From Nitrospirota bacterium (lineage in GTDB: Bacteria > Nitrospirota > Nitrospiria > Nitrospirales > UBA8639): DNA of 57,132 nucleotides. Of this stretch, positions 1 to 9,225 are shown one piece after another; the stretch's first letter is position 1; every line of letters starts with the position of its first letter. The DNA is taken from assembly GCA_029864405.1 (NCBI GenBank), contig JAOTTP010000009.1, positions 1 through 57,132 on the forward strand, read 5' to 3'. Both the position numbers and the translations under genes were made by a program. The notes below the pieces were generated by a model, which had not been told where the DNA came from, searched no databases, and saw only the letters and a program-made list of their open reading frames with translations.

Positions 1-75
1 CAGGATTGAGACGGTGGGACCGAAACTCGCTTTTGGTAAATATTGGACCTGTTTTGCTGGTGCTTTTAACGTGTC

Positions 76-1317
76 ATGGTACGTAATTTCGAATTCGACA
101 TCGTGATCTGGGGTGCTTCGGGTTTTGTGGGGCGACGCGTGGCGCACCATATGGCAGCCCGCTATGGCAGTGGAGGAGACCTGCGCTGGGCCATTGGTGG
201 GCGCAAGCAAGCCAAGTTGGAATCGGTGCGGTCTGAACTCGGTTCCGCCGGGACGGACATCCCTATCGTCACGGGCGACAGCCATGACGTTGCGTCTCTG
301 GAAGCGTTAGCAGCTCGGACGAAAGTGGTTTGCTCGACGGTCGGTCCATATGCCAAATACGGTTCCGAACTAGTGAAGGCGTGTGTGAGTACTGGCACTC
401 ACTATTGCGATCTGACGGGGGAAGCACACTGGATGCGGAAGATGATCGACGCTCATCAGGCCGAGGCAGAGAAAACCGGTGCCCGCATCGTACATGCCTG
501 TGGATTCGACTCGATTCCATCTGACATGGGCGTTTTTTTTCTGCAGCACAAGGCGAAGGAGCGGTACGGAATACCCTGCTCCCGCATTAAGTTGAGGGTT
601 AAAGCGATGAGGGGCGGCTTCAGCGGCGGCACCTTGGCCAGCCTTATTTACTGGATGCAGGAAGGTCCGCGGGATCCCTCCATAAGGCGTGTTATGACGG
701 AACCCTACAGCTTGAATCCCAAAGGCCAGCGCCAGGGCCCCGACCGTCCACAAAGCATGAGGGCTGTTGCTGTAAAGTACGATGATGACCTAAAAGGATG
801 GACGATGCCATTTTTCATGGGGCCGATAAACACCAAGATCGTGCGTCGGAGCAACGCGCTGCTTGGCTATCTTTATGGTGAAGACTTTGGTTACGAAGAG
901 GCCATACTTATCGGCAGCGGCCCGGTCGGTTGGGTGATTGCGACGATAGGAGCTCTTGGAGTCGGTGGGTTTATGCTGGCCCTTGCCTTGCCACCCACCC
1001 GCTGGCTGCTGAAGAAGTTCGTCTTGCCCAAGCCAGGTCAGGGCCCGAGTCAGAGAGTACGCGAAAACGGCTTTTTCGACCTCATCCTAGTCGGGAAACT
1101 GGGTGAGGGCAACGTCATGCGGGCTCGGATCAAAGGCGTAGGGGATCCGGGCACGGAGTCCACAAGCAAGTTGCTGGTCGAATCTGCCGTCTGTTTGGCC
1201 CAAGATTCAGAAAAAATTGCCGTCGGTGGCGGCTTCTGGACACCTGCCTCGGCAATGGGTGAGTTGTTACTGTTGCGGCTCACGACCAATCAGGCTTTGA
1301 GTTTTGAACTTGTTTAG
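76..1317 (+). CDS. Saccharopine-dehydrogenase-like NAD(P)-binding oxidoreductase
   Basis: 413 aa. The N-terminus is a Rossmann fold with the dinucleotide motif GASGFVG at about residues 13-19, followed by the family's conserved stretches STVGPYAKYG, CDLTGEAHW and CGFDSIPSD. These are typical of the saccharopine dehydrogenase/trans-acting enoyl reductase family, which reduces lipid or polyketide intermediates in mycobacteria and is of unknown substrate elsewhere. A hydrophobic stretch near residues 285-305 suggests membrane association. The length matches the family. It stands alone, with 180 bp to the next gene on the same strand. The family assignment is firm; the substrate is unknown. Confidence 0.85.
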   Translation: MVRNFEFDIVIWGASGFVGRRVAHHMAARYGSGGDLRWAIGGRKQAKLESVRSELGSAGTDIPIVTGDSHDVASLEALAARTKVVCSTVGPYAKYGSELVKACVSTGTHYCDLTGEAHWMRKMIDAHQAEAEKTGARIVHACGFDSIPSDMGVFFLQHKAKERYGIPCSRIKLRVKAMRGGFSGGTLASLIYWMQEGPRDPSIRRVMTEPYSLNPKGQRQGPDRPQSMRAVAVKYDDDLKGWTMPFFMGPINTKIVRRSNALLGYLYGEDFGYEEAILIGSGPVGWVIATIGALGVGGFMLALALPPTRWLLKKFVLPKPGQGPSQRVRENGFFDLILVGKLGEGNVMRARIKGVGDPGTESTSKLLVESAVCLAQDSEKIAVGGGFWTPASAMGELLLLRLTTNQALSFELV

Positions 1318-1497
1318 GTGGCTAATGCAGAGTGCCTCCGACGTCGCTTTCTTCATCAAAATTCTCCTTCTTAATAAACCGTTTTCTAAACCTGAAAACG
1401 GTCCAGATTTAAGGGAGGAGGTCACACGATTCATAACTTTGTAACCCCCTAAGATGGGCTCCTTACGACTTGGATTGCGGCTACGAGCACGAAGAAA

Positions 1498-2286
1498 GTG
1501 AAGATCACCCACTATCTCTACAACACCTTTCTTGTGGAAAAGGGATCTGCAAAAATCGCGATCGATCCAGGGCAGAATTTGTGGATCTTCAAGCTCCAGA
1601 GTCTCATTCCTGAGACCGAGTGGTCTTCAGTCACTCATATTGCAATTACGCATGGTGACCCTGACCACCATTGGCAATCAGATCGCCTCGCCGCTGCGTC
1701 CGGAGCACATGTCGTATGCGGCACGGGGCTAACAAGAATGAGCGACGGCCAGATACTCGTGATTGACCCTCGAGGGCGAGAATTGACGTCGTGGGTACCG
1801 TTTGAAAATCTCAATCCGCTTGGAGTCGGCGATTCCGTCACGCTGGATGGCGTCAGCTTTGAAGGTGTGAGGTCGCAACATGGGCCAATTGCCGTTCCCA
1901 TACTCGGATTTAGGATTAGACGTCAGCCAGGGCCGAATGAGCGTGTCGGGATCGGCTCGATGGGGTTCAAAATCACGATTGGCGATAAGACAGTCCTGAA
2001 TCTTGGCGACTCGGTTTTTCTTCCGGAATGGGAAGGGCTCGCTCCTGATGTCCTGATGCTGCCGATAGGCGGGCTAGGACAAAATACTTGGACCATGGAT
2101 GTAGCCGAAGCCCTGAAAGCCGTTGAAATCATCTCGCCGCGAATTGTCATACCGTGTCATTACAACGTTCCGTTCTTATGGAAGCGGAGGTTCGCAGTAG
2201 CCGACGATACGCGATTCAAGCGAGAAGCAGAGTCGCTGGGTGTGGAATGTCACATCCTAAAATATGGCAAGGAGTTGGTCGTTTGA
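1498..2286 (+). CDS. Metallo-beta-lactamase-fold hydrolase (UlaG/UPF0173-like)
   Basis: 262 aa with a GTG start. It shows the metal-binding motif of the MBL fold as THGDPDHHW around residues 50-58, the LNLGDS strand near residue 165, and a late CHYN histidine near residue 220. The opening residues resemble UlaG/UPF0173-type proteins, which are cytoplasmic Zn- or Mn-dependent hydrolases. No signal peptide is visible. The ribosome-binding site is weak (GAAGAA just upstream of GTG), so the start is moderately certain. The substrate cannot be inferred. Confidence 0.8.
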   Translation: MKITHYLYNTFLVEKGSAKIAIDPGQNLWIFKLQSLIPETEWSSVTHIAITHGDPDHHWQSDRLAAASGAHVVCGTGLTRMSDGQILVIDPRGRELTSWVPFENLNPLGVGDSVTLDGVSFEGVRSQHGPIAVPILGFRIRRQPGPNERVGIGSMGFKITIGDKTVLNLGDSVFLPEWEGLAPDVLMLPIGGLGQNTWTMDVAEALKAVEIISPRIVIPCHYNVPFLWKRRFAVADDTRFKREAESLGVECHILKYGKELVV

Positions 2287-2330
2287 GGATATCCATTCAA
2301 AATGCTCGATCATGAACTTAGAATAGCTTT

Positions 2331-2360
2331 CGACGTCCGCTGATGGCCGAAAGCGGAAGG
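2331..2360. repeat. Imperfect palindrome, left copy flanking the PaaK-like gene
   Basis: The sequence ACGTCCGCT-gatggccg-AAAGCGGA forms an imperfect hairpin. It closely matches the perfect hairpin at 4061-4088, which shares the ACGTCCGCT arm and the TGGCCG loop. The two copies bracket the A+T-rich gene at 2495-3913. The rest of the 2287-2494 gap shows nothing else I can name. Confidence 0.5.
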
Positions 2361-2494
2361 TGTTTTCATACTGACCGTTGTCACATCGTGCTAACTACTA
2401 ACGTCTCTGTAGTTCCGTTTATATCAAGCTCGAGTTGTGTTGCTCTAAAATCAGGGTAGAGTAATAAAACTAAGGAACGTTAGAGGTTATTTAC

Positions 2495-3913
2495 ATGAAG
2501 TTTAGCTTAATTCGAACATTTGGATACTTTATAGGAGGCATTTGGACAGCTTGGGGAGGTCGTAAAAGGATTGAAGCCAAACAGCTTAAAAACCTTCGGC
2601 GTCTTGTACAAAAGGCCCGTAAAAAGTCTCCATATTTTCATAAACTTTATGCTCATTTGCCTGATACAAATCTTATTACACTAAACGACCTTCCCGAAAC
2701 GTCTAAGGTTGATCTTATGGGTGAATTTGATAATTGGCTCACCGATCGTTCTTTAACTCTTGCTCAAGCAAGAGAACATATGGCCAATATGGATAACCTT
2801 GGCGTTCCGATTGGCCAGTATGCAGTTTTTAGAACCTCTGGAAGTTCAGGGGAACCTGCGGTAGTGGTGCTTCCATCATCCGTACTTGAGTTTGTCTATG
2901 GCCTTGCCTTGGCCCGGCTTTTTCGTCAATCAATGATGGTCGATAAAATTCAAAAGGCAGGTGCTAATCTGATGATTTCGGGGGGAAATGGCCATTTTGC
3001 TGGCGCCGGACTTGGTAAGCTTATGCAACATTTAGCTCCTCGATTAGCAATACAATCAATTCCTGTTCCGGTAGGCCAACCGATCGAAAAAACGGTAAAA
3101 CAGCTCAATGGGATTGGACAAATAGCTTCTATAGTGACTTATCCAAGTATGCTGGAGATTTTGACAAGAGAACAAGAAGTTGGTCGTTTAGAAATAGAAC
3201 CTAAACTTTTTAAGGTTGCCGGCGAAACATTTACGTCTGAGCTTCGTAAACGCGTTGAAAAAGCATTTCCTTCACTTGAGCTTGGCATTCTTGATACTTA
3301 TGCTTGTACAGAGTGTCTTTTCATGGCTTATGAGTGCGATTGTGGCCGTAAACATGTACTTGAAGATTGGGTCATATTAGAAGCAGTAGATGAAAATAAA
3401 CAACCTGTTCCGGATGGAGAATTATCCACCACGGCGTTGTTAACTGTACTTTCAAATCATATTCAGCCTTTTATTCGCTATGATATTGGCGATTGCTTGC
3501 GATTTTATCGTGACCCTTGTGCATGTGGTTCGCCATTTAGAAGTTTTCAAATTGAGGGACGGCAAGCAACAGTAGTTCGAGTGGGAAATGTCACTCTGTC
3601 ACCTTTAGCTTTTGATTTAGAACATGAAAGTGCTCAGCGAGTGCAATTGGTCCAAACTTCAGAATTTGTTTTTGAAGTTCGGGCCGAGCTTTTAAATCAT
3701 GAAAATCCAGACCAAGTTTTTGAGCAAATAATTCAGTCAGTAAGTGAGGTGTTTGCAAAAAATGGACTGGTAGATGTAAAAGTTGAAAAAAGTGATACTC
3801 CGCCTCACCTAACTGCAAGTGGTAAGTTTCATGAAGTGATCCCCTTTAAAAACCGTTCAGGGGCATTAGCCGATAGGCTAAATTCTGATAGCAACAAAAG
3901 CCCCCCTCAGTAG
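2495..3913 (+). CDS. PaaK-like adenylate-forming enzyme (phenylacetate-CoA-ligase family)
   Basis: 472 aa. It carries the AMP-binding loop TSGSSGEPA at residues 114-122, a YDIGD motif near residue 330, and Cys pairs (CDCG, CACG) typical of phenylacetate-CoA-ligase relatives. Such enzymes activate a carboxylic acid as an acyl-AMP, often before transfer to CoA or to a carrier. No partner gene is adjacent, so the acid is unknown. Codons are strikingly A/T-ending (GTT, CTT, AAA, GAA) compared with both neighbours. Together with the related palindromes on either side, this suggests horizontal acquisition. The ATG start is supported by an AGAGG about 10 nt upstream. A terminator-like hairpin overlaps the stop codon. 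Confidence 0.8.
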   Translation: MKFSLIRTFGYFIGGIWTAWGGRKRIEAKQLKNLRRLVQKARKKSPYFHKLYAHLPDTNLITLNDLPETSKVDLMGEFDNWLTDRSLTLAQAREHMANMDNLGVPIGQYAVFRTSGSSGEPAVVVLPSSVLEFVYGLALARLFRQSMMVDKIQKAGANLMISGGNGHFAGAGLGKLMQHLAPRLAIQSIPVPVGQPIEKTVKQLNGIGQIASIVTYPSMLEILTREQEVGRLEIEPKLFKVAGETFTSELRKRVEKAFPSLELGILDTYACTECLFMAYECDCGRKHVLEDWVILEAVDENKQPVPDGELSTTALLTVLSNHIQPFIRYDIGDCLRFYRDPCACGSPFRSFQIEGRQATVVRVGNVTLSPLAFDLEHESAQRVQLVQTSEFVFEVRAELLNHENPDQVFEQIIQSVSEVFAKNGLVDVKVEKSDTPPHLTASGKFHEVIPFKNRSGALADRLNSDSNKSPPQ

Positions 3914-3936
3914 ATATAGGGGAGCGTTTTTAAAAT
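3897..3936 (+). terminator. Likely Rho-independent terminator of the PaaK-like gene
   Basis: The arms GCCCCCCT and AGGGGAGC pair with one mismatch, and a T5 run follows. The stem overlaps the stop codon of the upstream gene. Confidence 0.55.
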
Positions 3937-4060
3937 GAAGAAAACAAAGATCAAAAAAGGGAATATTGACTAACCACTTCCTTCTGCCTTTGCCATTCAG
4001 GTTTGCTAGCCGCTTCATCGAGCCATGCGGTGGTGTAACGTTTATAAAATGTACCTATAA

Positions 4061-4088
4061 ACGTCCGCTTCTGGCCGTAAGCGGACGT
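4061..4088. repeat. Perfect 10-bp hairpin, right copy of the flanking palindrome
   Basis: The arms ACGTCCGCTT and AAGCGGACGT enclose the loop CTGGCCGT. It is related to the copy at 2331-2360. The surrounding gap (3937-4272) contains no convincing reading frame. Confidence 0.65.
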
Positions 4089-4272
4089 TGAGTATTTCAC
4101 GAACGGAACAGATAGTTATTTAAATCCTGTTGAGTTATGAGAATTGGGGGGTTTTCTCATCACGTTACAAGCTTGCAGATCAATCGGATACAAGAATTAC
4201 TTTTTCTCAACCCCTATCTCAGGACAACAAATATCTGTTCGTTACGAGTGGCCCTAAGTGCTGAAGGCTCTT

Positions 4273-4640
4273 CTAAGTAGAAATTGGGAGAATGCGTATA
4301 CGGGAGGAGACTTCATCAACGCTGACGAGTGCTCCTTGTTCGAGGGATAGGGCATGCTCGTTGAGGGTTGTGACAATCATGCGTTCAAGCCTGCTTGGCA
4401 CGGGTCTTGGGTCCGAATCTGCAGCACACTTGGCCCAGTGGATCTGGTTAAGGCCAAGATCACTCCAAAGTCCAGATCATGCGTGAACAGAATAAATTTG
4501 TGGTTTCGTGCCCACTCCATAATCGTGGTGTCTTTGGCGCGAATATCACCAACCTCTGACCAGTGAACGGCATGGAATCCATGTTGTGTCAATGCACTCA
4601 CCCATTGAGGAGAGAGGTTCATGTCGATCAGGATCTTCAC
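4273..4640 (-). pseudogene. DUF5615 PIN-like toxin, frameshifted
   Basis: The intact frame begins MKILIDMNLSPQW and continues through SEVGDIRAKD and FTHDLDF, the acidic PIN-like motifs of DUF5615 toxin proteins (putative RNases). It runs off into a premature stop after 87 aa at 4377. Restoring one C in the CCC run around 4416 continues the reading as PVPSRLERMIVTT...GALVSVDE...RIRILP, the normal C-terminus of the family, with a stop at 4273-4275. The gene is therefore either inactivated by a one-base deletion or carries an assembly indel. It overlaps the DUF433 antitoxin gene by ATGA. Confidence 0.75.
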
Positions 4641-4867
4641 GTGGCCTGAAGAGGAATTTCTTGTTCTTCGGCCCGCCAGGCTGCATACGACAGTGCCGCC
4701 TGAATATCTTCTTTCTCAAGGTACGGGTAAGCTGCGAGCACGTCATCGACTGCATGACCAGAGGCCAACAGACCTACAATGGTGCCCACTGTGACACGCA
4801 ATCCACGAATACAAGGACGTCCGCCCATGATTTCAGGACTATGTGTAATGCGGGCAAGTTGATCCAT
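4637..4867 (-). CDS. DUF433 antitoxin-like protein
   Basis: 76 aa with the hallmark DUF433 sequence: ITHSPEIMGGRPCIRGLRV followed by a short winged-helix-like segment (VDDVLAAYPYLEKEDIQAAL). DUF433 proteins are usually the first gene of a toxin-antitoxin pair with a DUF5615 PIN-like protein, as here. They are predicted to bind DNA and neutralise the toxin. An AAGGAGAA-type ribosome-binding site lies just upstream of the ATG. Four bases overlap the toxin gene. Confidence 0.85.
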   Translation of the reverse strand: MDQLARITHSPEIMGGRPCIRGLRVTVGTIVGLLASGHAVDDVLAAYPYLEKEDIQAALSYAAWRAEEQEIPLQAT

Positions 4868-5505
4868 CTGAAATTCTCCTTGACAAGGTATTGTTACATA
4901 TCAATAAGTGTAACATGATTGGTGCAATTGTCCCACCTCGAAAACTCAGTACCACACGCGCTTGAACATGGAACCCCCGGATGGGCCTGACATAATTGTC
5001 AATCGCCAGGGCTACGGGGACGCGGAACGGAAGTTTAAGATACGGCAACCAATATTCAATTGATGCGGTTTTCTAAGCTTCTACGAAACTTCGAGAGGGA
5101 TTGCATTCCGCAATCTCACATCAACGCCACCTTGTTTAATGGTGTCATGAGAAAAGGGGAGTTTTCTCATAAGTCGCCTTTGCGTTAAATCAACCACTTT
5201 CTTTTTGCGAGATTGTTCCCCTCCATATAGCGTTGAGTCGTTGCGTGGTGGGTATGTCCTGCCAATTATTGAACGTCCCGTAAGCCTCCACCCGCCTCTG
5301 AAATCTTTCTCGCCGCGTTGGTAATAAATGTTCGTCGTCCCGAGTGACTACTACATCTATTGAATCCCATCCTGCGATAGAGATACCAAAACCAATTCAC
5401 GCCGCTAGCCGCGGTCATCGATCGATGCCGAGCTGATCGTATAATAGGATCTCAAGATTGAGGTGGAAGTGTATGAATTGTTGGTAACAACTTTAATGGA
5501 AAGGA
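4868..5505. other. Intergenic region with no recognisable gene
   Basis: About 640 bp lie between the toxin-antitoxin promoter side and the HU relic. I find no reading frame with family features, no RNA gene and no clear repeat. It may be decayed accessory sequence. Confidence 0.4.
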
Positions 5506-5521
5506 CACGAGGAGGAATAAG

Positions 5522-5722
5522 GCATCGACGAAATCGCAGTTGATTGGAGCATTAGCCAACAGACATGATTTATCGAAAAAAACTTTGAATGGGATTTTCG
5601 AGGACTTGACAGAGGTGGCAGGCACCAAAAATGGATTCACGTTCCCAGGCATTGGGAAGTTAGTTGTTCAGAATGGGAAGGCTCGAACTAAAAAGGCTAT
5701 AAAGTGGTCGGACTCGAATTAA
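5522..5722 (+). pseudogene. Truncated HU/IHF-family DNA-binding protein relic
   Basis: The frame reads ASTKSQLIGALANRHDLSKK, a typical HU N-terminus, then GIFEDLTEVA and the beta-arm opening FTFPGIGKLVV. It then jumps to KARTKKAIKWSDSN and stops, so most of the DNA-clasping arm and C-terminal helix is missing. A strong AGGAGG lies at 5510-5515, but the expected ATG before GCATCG is disrupted (AATAAGGCA), leaving only an internal TTG at 5540. Both the start codon and the C-terminus look damaged. I read this as a decayed gene; expression from TTG is possible but would give a protein of only 60 aa. Confidence 0.55.
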
Positions 5723-5749
5723 TTGTCAACACTTATATATCAGTTGATG

Positions 5750-6035
5750 GACAGTGTCAGATAACATTGAGCATGTGGGCTAAGCCGAAAGCAAACCAGT
5801 CGTCATCCCCGCAGGTTGGTAGCGGGGATCCATCCGAAACGACACCAAGATAGATTCCCGATTACAAATGTCGGGAATGACATAGATGCGAGTTGATTCG
5901 TGATGAAAGATGTCGGGAATTACAAGGAAGAGAGGGCCCGGTTTGCCGGAAGGCCTTTCGCTTTCAACAGACAATCTGTTCACCATTGATCTGACACTGT
6001 CTGACAAGTGAAGTTCAGATTTTTACAAATTCATT
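5750..6035. mobile_element. MITE-like dispersed repeat, copy 1
   Basis: The ends carry a perfect 12-bp inverted repeat: GACAGTGTCAGA at 5750-5761 and TCTGACACTGTC at 5990-6001. Inside are two hairpins: ATCCCCGC/GCGGGGAT near 5805-5830 and ATTCCCGA/TCGGGAAT near 5853-5877. A second, shorter copy lies at 48600-48845, and similarity continues about 30 bp past the right inverted repeat (CAGATTTTTACAAAT in both). There is no coding capacity. Confidence 0.7.
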
Positions 6036-6123
6036 GCTCTGCCTTCCTTGAGAAAAAAAAGTCTTAAATTGTTAATCGAGGATGCCCTTTTTACTTCTTT
6101 AAGAAAGCTTCATTCAAACAAGC

Positions 6124-7740
6124 TTACCCCATATCACGGAAGCTGTGATCGGGATTGCGTTCGCCGGCGAAGTTTTTCGACCATGAGCTGCGGAACAGGA
6201 CGACGGCTCGATCCCGGCTGTCTTTGACGACCAGGGCATCAGAGGGCGGTTTAAAGGTCTCCACATCGCCCACCAGCCACGCACTGGATTCGTAGGGCAA
6301 GGTATCGACGATGGCCTTGACCCGATATTCGCTTTGCAGCCTGAATTCCAGCACATCAAACTGGAGTTTTCCGACGGCGGCCACAAAAAATTCCAGGCCG
6401 TCCAAACTCCGAAGAATTTGAATCGTCCCTTCCTTGGCGAGTTGCTCGATCCCTTTGTCGAACGATTTCCGCATCGTCGTATCGGTCGGCCGCACGCGGG
6501 CAAAGACTTCCGGTTGAAATTGGGGAAGAGGTTTGTAATTGAACCCATCCCCCACCGAAATCGTGTCGCCGATCTGAAAAATCCCGGTATTGATAATCCC
6601 AATGACATCCCCGGGATACGCCACATCGACCGTATTGCGTTCTTTGGCTACCATACTGTGGGGCCGTGAGAGCCGCACCTCCGTGTTGGTGCGATGATGT
6701 TTGACCACCACATCCCGCTCAAACCGCCCTGAACATACTCGTAAAAACGCGGTGCTGTCGCGATGGCGTGGATTCATATTAGCCTGGAGTTTAAACACAT
6801 AGGCGCTGAAGGGGGTGTCCACCGGATCGATCAAGAGTTCCCGGCCATCCGGCGTATCCGCTAATCGGCCGTGAGCGGAAGGCGCGAATTCCACAAACGC
6901 ATCAAAAAAGGTCTCCACGCCGAAATTTGTCATGGCTGATCCGAAGAAGACCGGCGTGACTTTTCCATTTTGAAAGTCATCTTTCGAGAACGGGTTCCCG
7001 GCGATATCCAGCAATTCCAAATCATGCATCAATTCATCCCAGATATAATCCGCCATACGGCTTTTCAATGAGGGGTCGTCCAACGAGAGTTCCATAAGAT
7101 CCGGTTTCGACGCCCCTCCTGCGGCCGTTTTGGTATAGAGCAACACCTGTCGGGTTTGCCGATTCACCACCCCGAGAAAGTCTTGCCCTGACCCGATGGG
7201 CCAGTTGATGGGACTGGCGTGAATGCCCAACACGTCTTCCACTTCTGACATGAGATCCAGCGGAGCCCGTCCTGGCAAGTCCATCTTATTGATGAAGGTC
7301 AACACAGGAATTTGGCGAAGACGACAGACTTCAAACAACTTTCGGGTCTGGGTTTCAACGCCCTTCGCGGCGTCAATCACCATAATCGCGCTATCGGCCG
7401 CCGTGAGCGTCCGGTAGGTATCTTCGCAAAAATCCTGATGGCCTGGCGTATCCAACACGTTGATCACGGCCTGCTTATAGGGAAATTGCATCGCCGAGGC
7501 AGTAATGGAAATCCCGCGCTCCTGCTCCATTTCCATCCAATCCGACGTGGCCATTTTCCGGTTTTTTCGCCCCCCCACCATGCCGGCGGTGCGGACCAAT
7601 CCTGAGTAGAGCAGGAGTTTCTCGGTCAGCGTGGTTTTTCCCGCGTCCGGATGGCTAATGATGGCAAACGTCCGACGCTTGCTCGCCTCGGTCCGGATTT
7701 CCTGCCTGATCTGTGTCATTAAGTGGTCTTTCATATTCAA
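6124..7740 (-). CDS. prfC: Peptide chain release factor 3
   Basis: 538 aa, the usual length. It is a translational GTPase with P-loop HPDAGKTTL near residue 30, RGISI (switch I), DTPGHQDF (G3) and FINKMD (G4), followed by the RF3-specific beta-barrel and C-terminal domains. RF3 recycles RF1 and RF2 from the ribosome after peptide release in the cytoplasm. The start MNMKDHLMTQ could equally be the third residue. It lies downstream of the RND efflux operon on the same strand, with 106 bp containing an inverted repeat between them, so it is probably a separate unit. Confidence 0.96.
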   Translation of the reverse strand: MNMKDHLMTQIRQEIRTEASKRRTFAIISHPDAGKTTLTEKLLLYSGLVRTAGMVGGRKNRKMATSDWMEMEQERGISITASAMQFPYKQAVINVLDTPGHQDFCEDTYRTLTAADSAIMVIDAAKGVETQTRKLFEVCRLRQIPVLTFINKMDLPGRAPLDLMSEVEDVLGIHASPINWPIGSGQDFLGVVNRQTRQVLLYTKTAAGGASKPDLMELSLDDPSLKSRMADYIWDELMHDLELLDIAGNPFSKDDFQNGKVTPVFFGSAMTNFGVETFFDAFVEFAPSAHGRLADTPDGRELLIDPVDTPFSAYVFKLQANMNPRHRDSTAFLRVCSGRFERDVVVKHHRTNTEVRLSRPHSMVAKERNTVDVAYPGDVIGIINTGIFQIGDTISVGDGFNYKPLPQFQPEVFARVRPTDTTMRKSFDKGIEQLAKEGTIQILRSLDGLEFFVAAVGKLQFDVLEFRLQSEYRVKAIVDTLPYESSAWLVGDVETFKPPSDALVVKDSRDRAVVLFRSSWSKNFAGERNPDHSFRDMG

Positions 7741-7780
7741 CCGTCTTTCATGTTCTATTCATTCCGCTCAGGACCTGAAG

Positions 7781-7847
7781 CGTGAGGCGTAAGGGGTGAG
7801 GAGACGAAGAAATCTTCCTTAACGCTTTACGCCTGACCCCTCACGGT
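7781..7847. repeat. Imperfect inverted repeat between tolC-like gene and prfC
   Basis: The arms near 7781-7800 (CGTGAGGCGTAA) and 7825-7846 (TTTACGCCTGACCCCTCACG) pair imperfectly. They enclose a small GAAGA/TCTTC hairpin at 7806-7817. Its position suggests a terminator or an intergenic palindromic repeat at the end of the efflux operon. Confidence 0.4.
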
Positions 7848-9190
7848 CACAGGTCTTCCAAACGACCCTGCGCCCGGGCCAGACTCAGACGGGAGGCACT
7901 AAATGTGAAGAGACCTTCAATCAAATTATCCCGGGCTTGGGCCACACGGGTTTGCGCATCCGTGACCTCAATATTGGTGGCGACACCGACCGCGAACCGT
8001 TCACGCGATAATTCCAATTCAGTGAGTGAGAGCTTTAAGCCTTCTTCGGCCACCGCCACTTGCTGTTTGGCCGAATCCATCGTGATGAGCGCATCGCGAA
8101 CCTCCAATCCCACTTGGTATTGCACATCCTGCGTGTTGATGGCTTCCTGCCTGACTCGACTGCGACTCTCCGAGATTCTTCCTTCCCGCTGTCCGCCATC
8201 GAAAATCGGCACCGTCATCAGGACCTGGACATTGTCTGTGGTCAACGCATCGGGGATTTGATTGCCAATCAGGCCGACATCGCCTAAGGCCTGGATGGAA
8301 GGGATCCGTTCATTCGTCACAGAACTTAACGTCAGAGAGGCCAGCCGCTCACGGTTTTTCTGTACCTTCAGCTCGGTCCGATTTTCCTGCGCAACCTGCA
8401 AGGCTTCTCCAATGGATTGCTCAGAGACATTCACCAATTTCATTTCATCTGTGAGCACCAGCCGCACATCGAACGACAGCCCCATGGCGCGAATCAGATT
8501 GAGTTTGGCACGATCCCGATCATTGGCAGCGACTAACAATCGCTGTCTGGCGTTTTCCAATTGGACCTTTGCCCGCGTCACATCCAAGCTGGTCGCCATC
8601 CCCGCGGATTTTCGTTCCGTCGCCAAACGAAGCAATTCCTTATTCAGGGCAACATCCGCCGTGCGAGCATCCACCGCCGCTTTGGCGCGAAGGGTTTCTA
8701 AATAGACCAAACCAGTAGTGGCCATGGTATCTCGTTTGGTGACTTCGGCATCCAACCCTGCCACATCCACTCCCGCTTTGGCAGCCCGCCATTGTTGGAT
8801 GAGACTTAAACTGAACACATTTTGGGTGAGAAACGCCCGCGCTTCATAGAAATCCCGCGGGCCGGTCACCGTAGGACTCCCACCAAATTGACTCGTGAAG
8901 AATCGGCGCCGCGCTCCACTCACTCGCCCGGAAAGATTCGGAAGCAACGCGCCCAATTGTGTATCCGCCACATCCTGGGCCTGGACAATACGTTCGTTAA
9001 ACAGGCGGACCGTGGGATTTTGATCGACCGAAGCCTCCATCGCCTCTCGCAAACTCAACCGCAACTCGGGAAAATCTCGAGCCGTTGAAGATTCCAGAGG
9101 AGCGGCCCAGCTCAGGGCGCTGACTCCGCCGGACACCCCCATGAACAGCACGAATAGCCGTAACACCTTTGAAAACTTTCCTACCATCAT
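7847..9190 (-). CDS. TolC-family outer-membrane efflux channel
   Basis: About 448 aa. I place the start at the ATG-ATG at 9190/9187 because it follows a GGGAAAGGAT ribosome-binding site and opens a clear signal peptide (MMVGKFSKVLRLFVLFMG...SWAAP). The open frame extends to 9271 but would overlap the RND gene. The body has the two repeated alpha-helical/beta outer-membrane-efflux modules typical of TolC: long coiled helices rich in Arg, Glu and Gln, and RERFAVGVATNIEVTDAQ near the C-terminus. It is the outer-membrane exit duct of the upstream RND pump, 35 bp after the pump gene. Confidence 0.9.
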   Translation of the reverse strand: MMVGKFSKVLRLFVLFMGVSGGVSALSWAAPLESSTARDFPELRLSLREAMEASVDQNPTVRLFNERIVQAQDVADTQLGALLPNLSGRVSGARRRFFTSQFGGSPTVTGPRDFYEARAFLTQNVFSLSLIQQWRAAKAGVDVAGLDAEVTKRDTMATTGLVYLETLRAKAAVDARTADVALNKELLRLATERKSAGMATSLDVTRAKVQLENARQRLLVAANDRDRAKLNLIRAMGLSFDVRLVLTDEMKLVNVSEQSIGEALQVAQENRTELKVQKNRERLASLTLSSVTNERIPSIQALGDVGLIGNQIPDALTTDNVQVLMTVPIFDGGQREGRISESRSRVRQEAINTQDVQYQVGLEVRDALITMDSAKQQVAVAEEGLKLSLTELELSRERFAVGVATNIEVTDAQTRVAQARDNLIEGLFTFSASRLSLARAQGRLEDL

Positions 9191-9225
9191 ATCCTTTCCC
9201 TCGCCTCTTGATATTACAGAGAACC

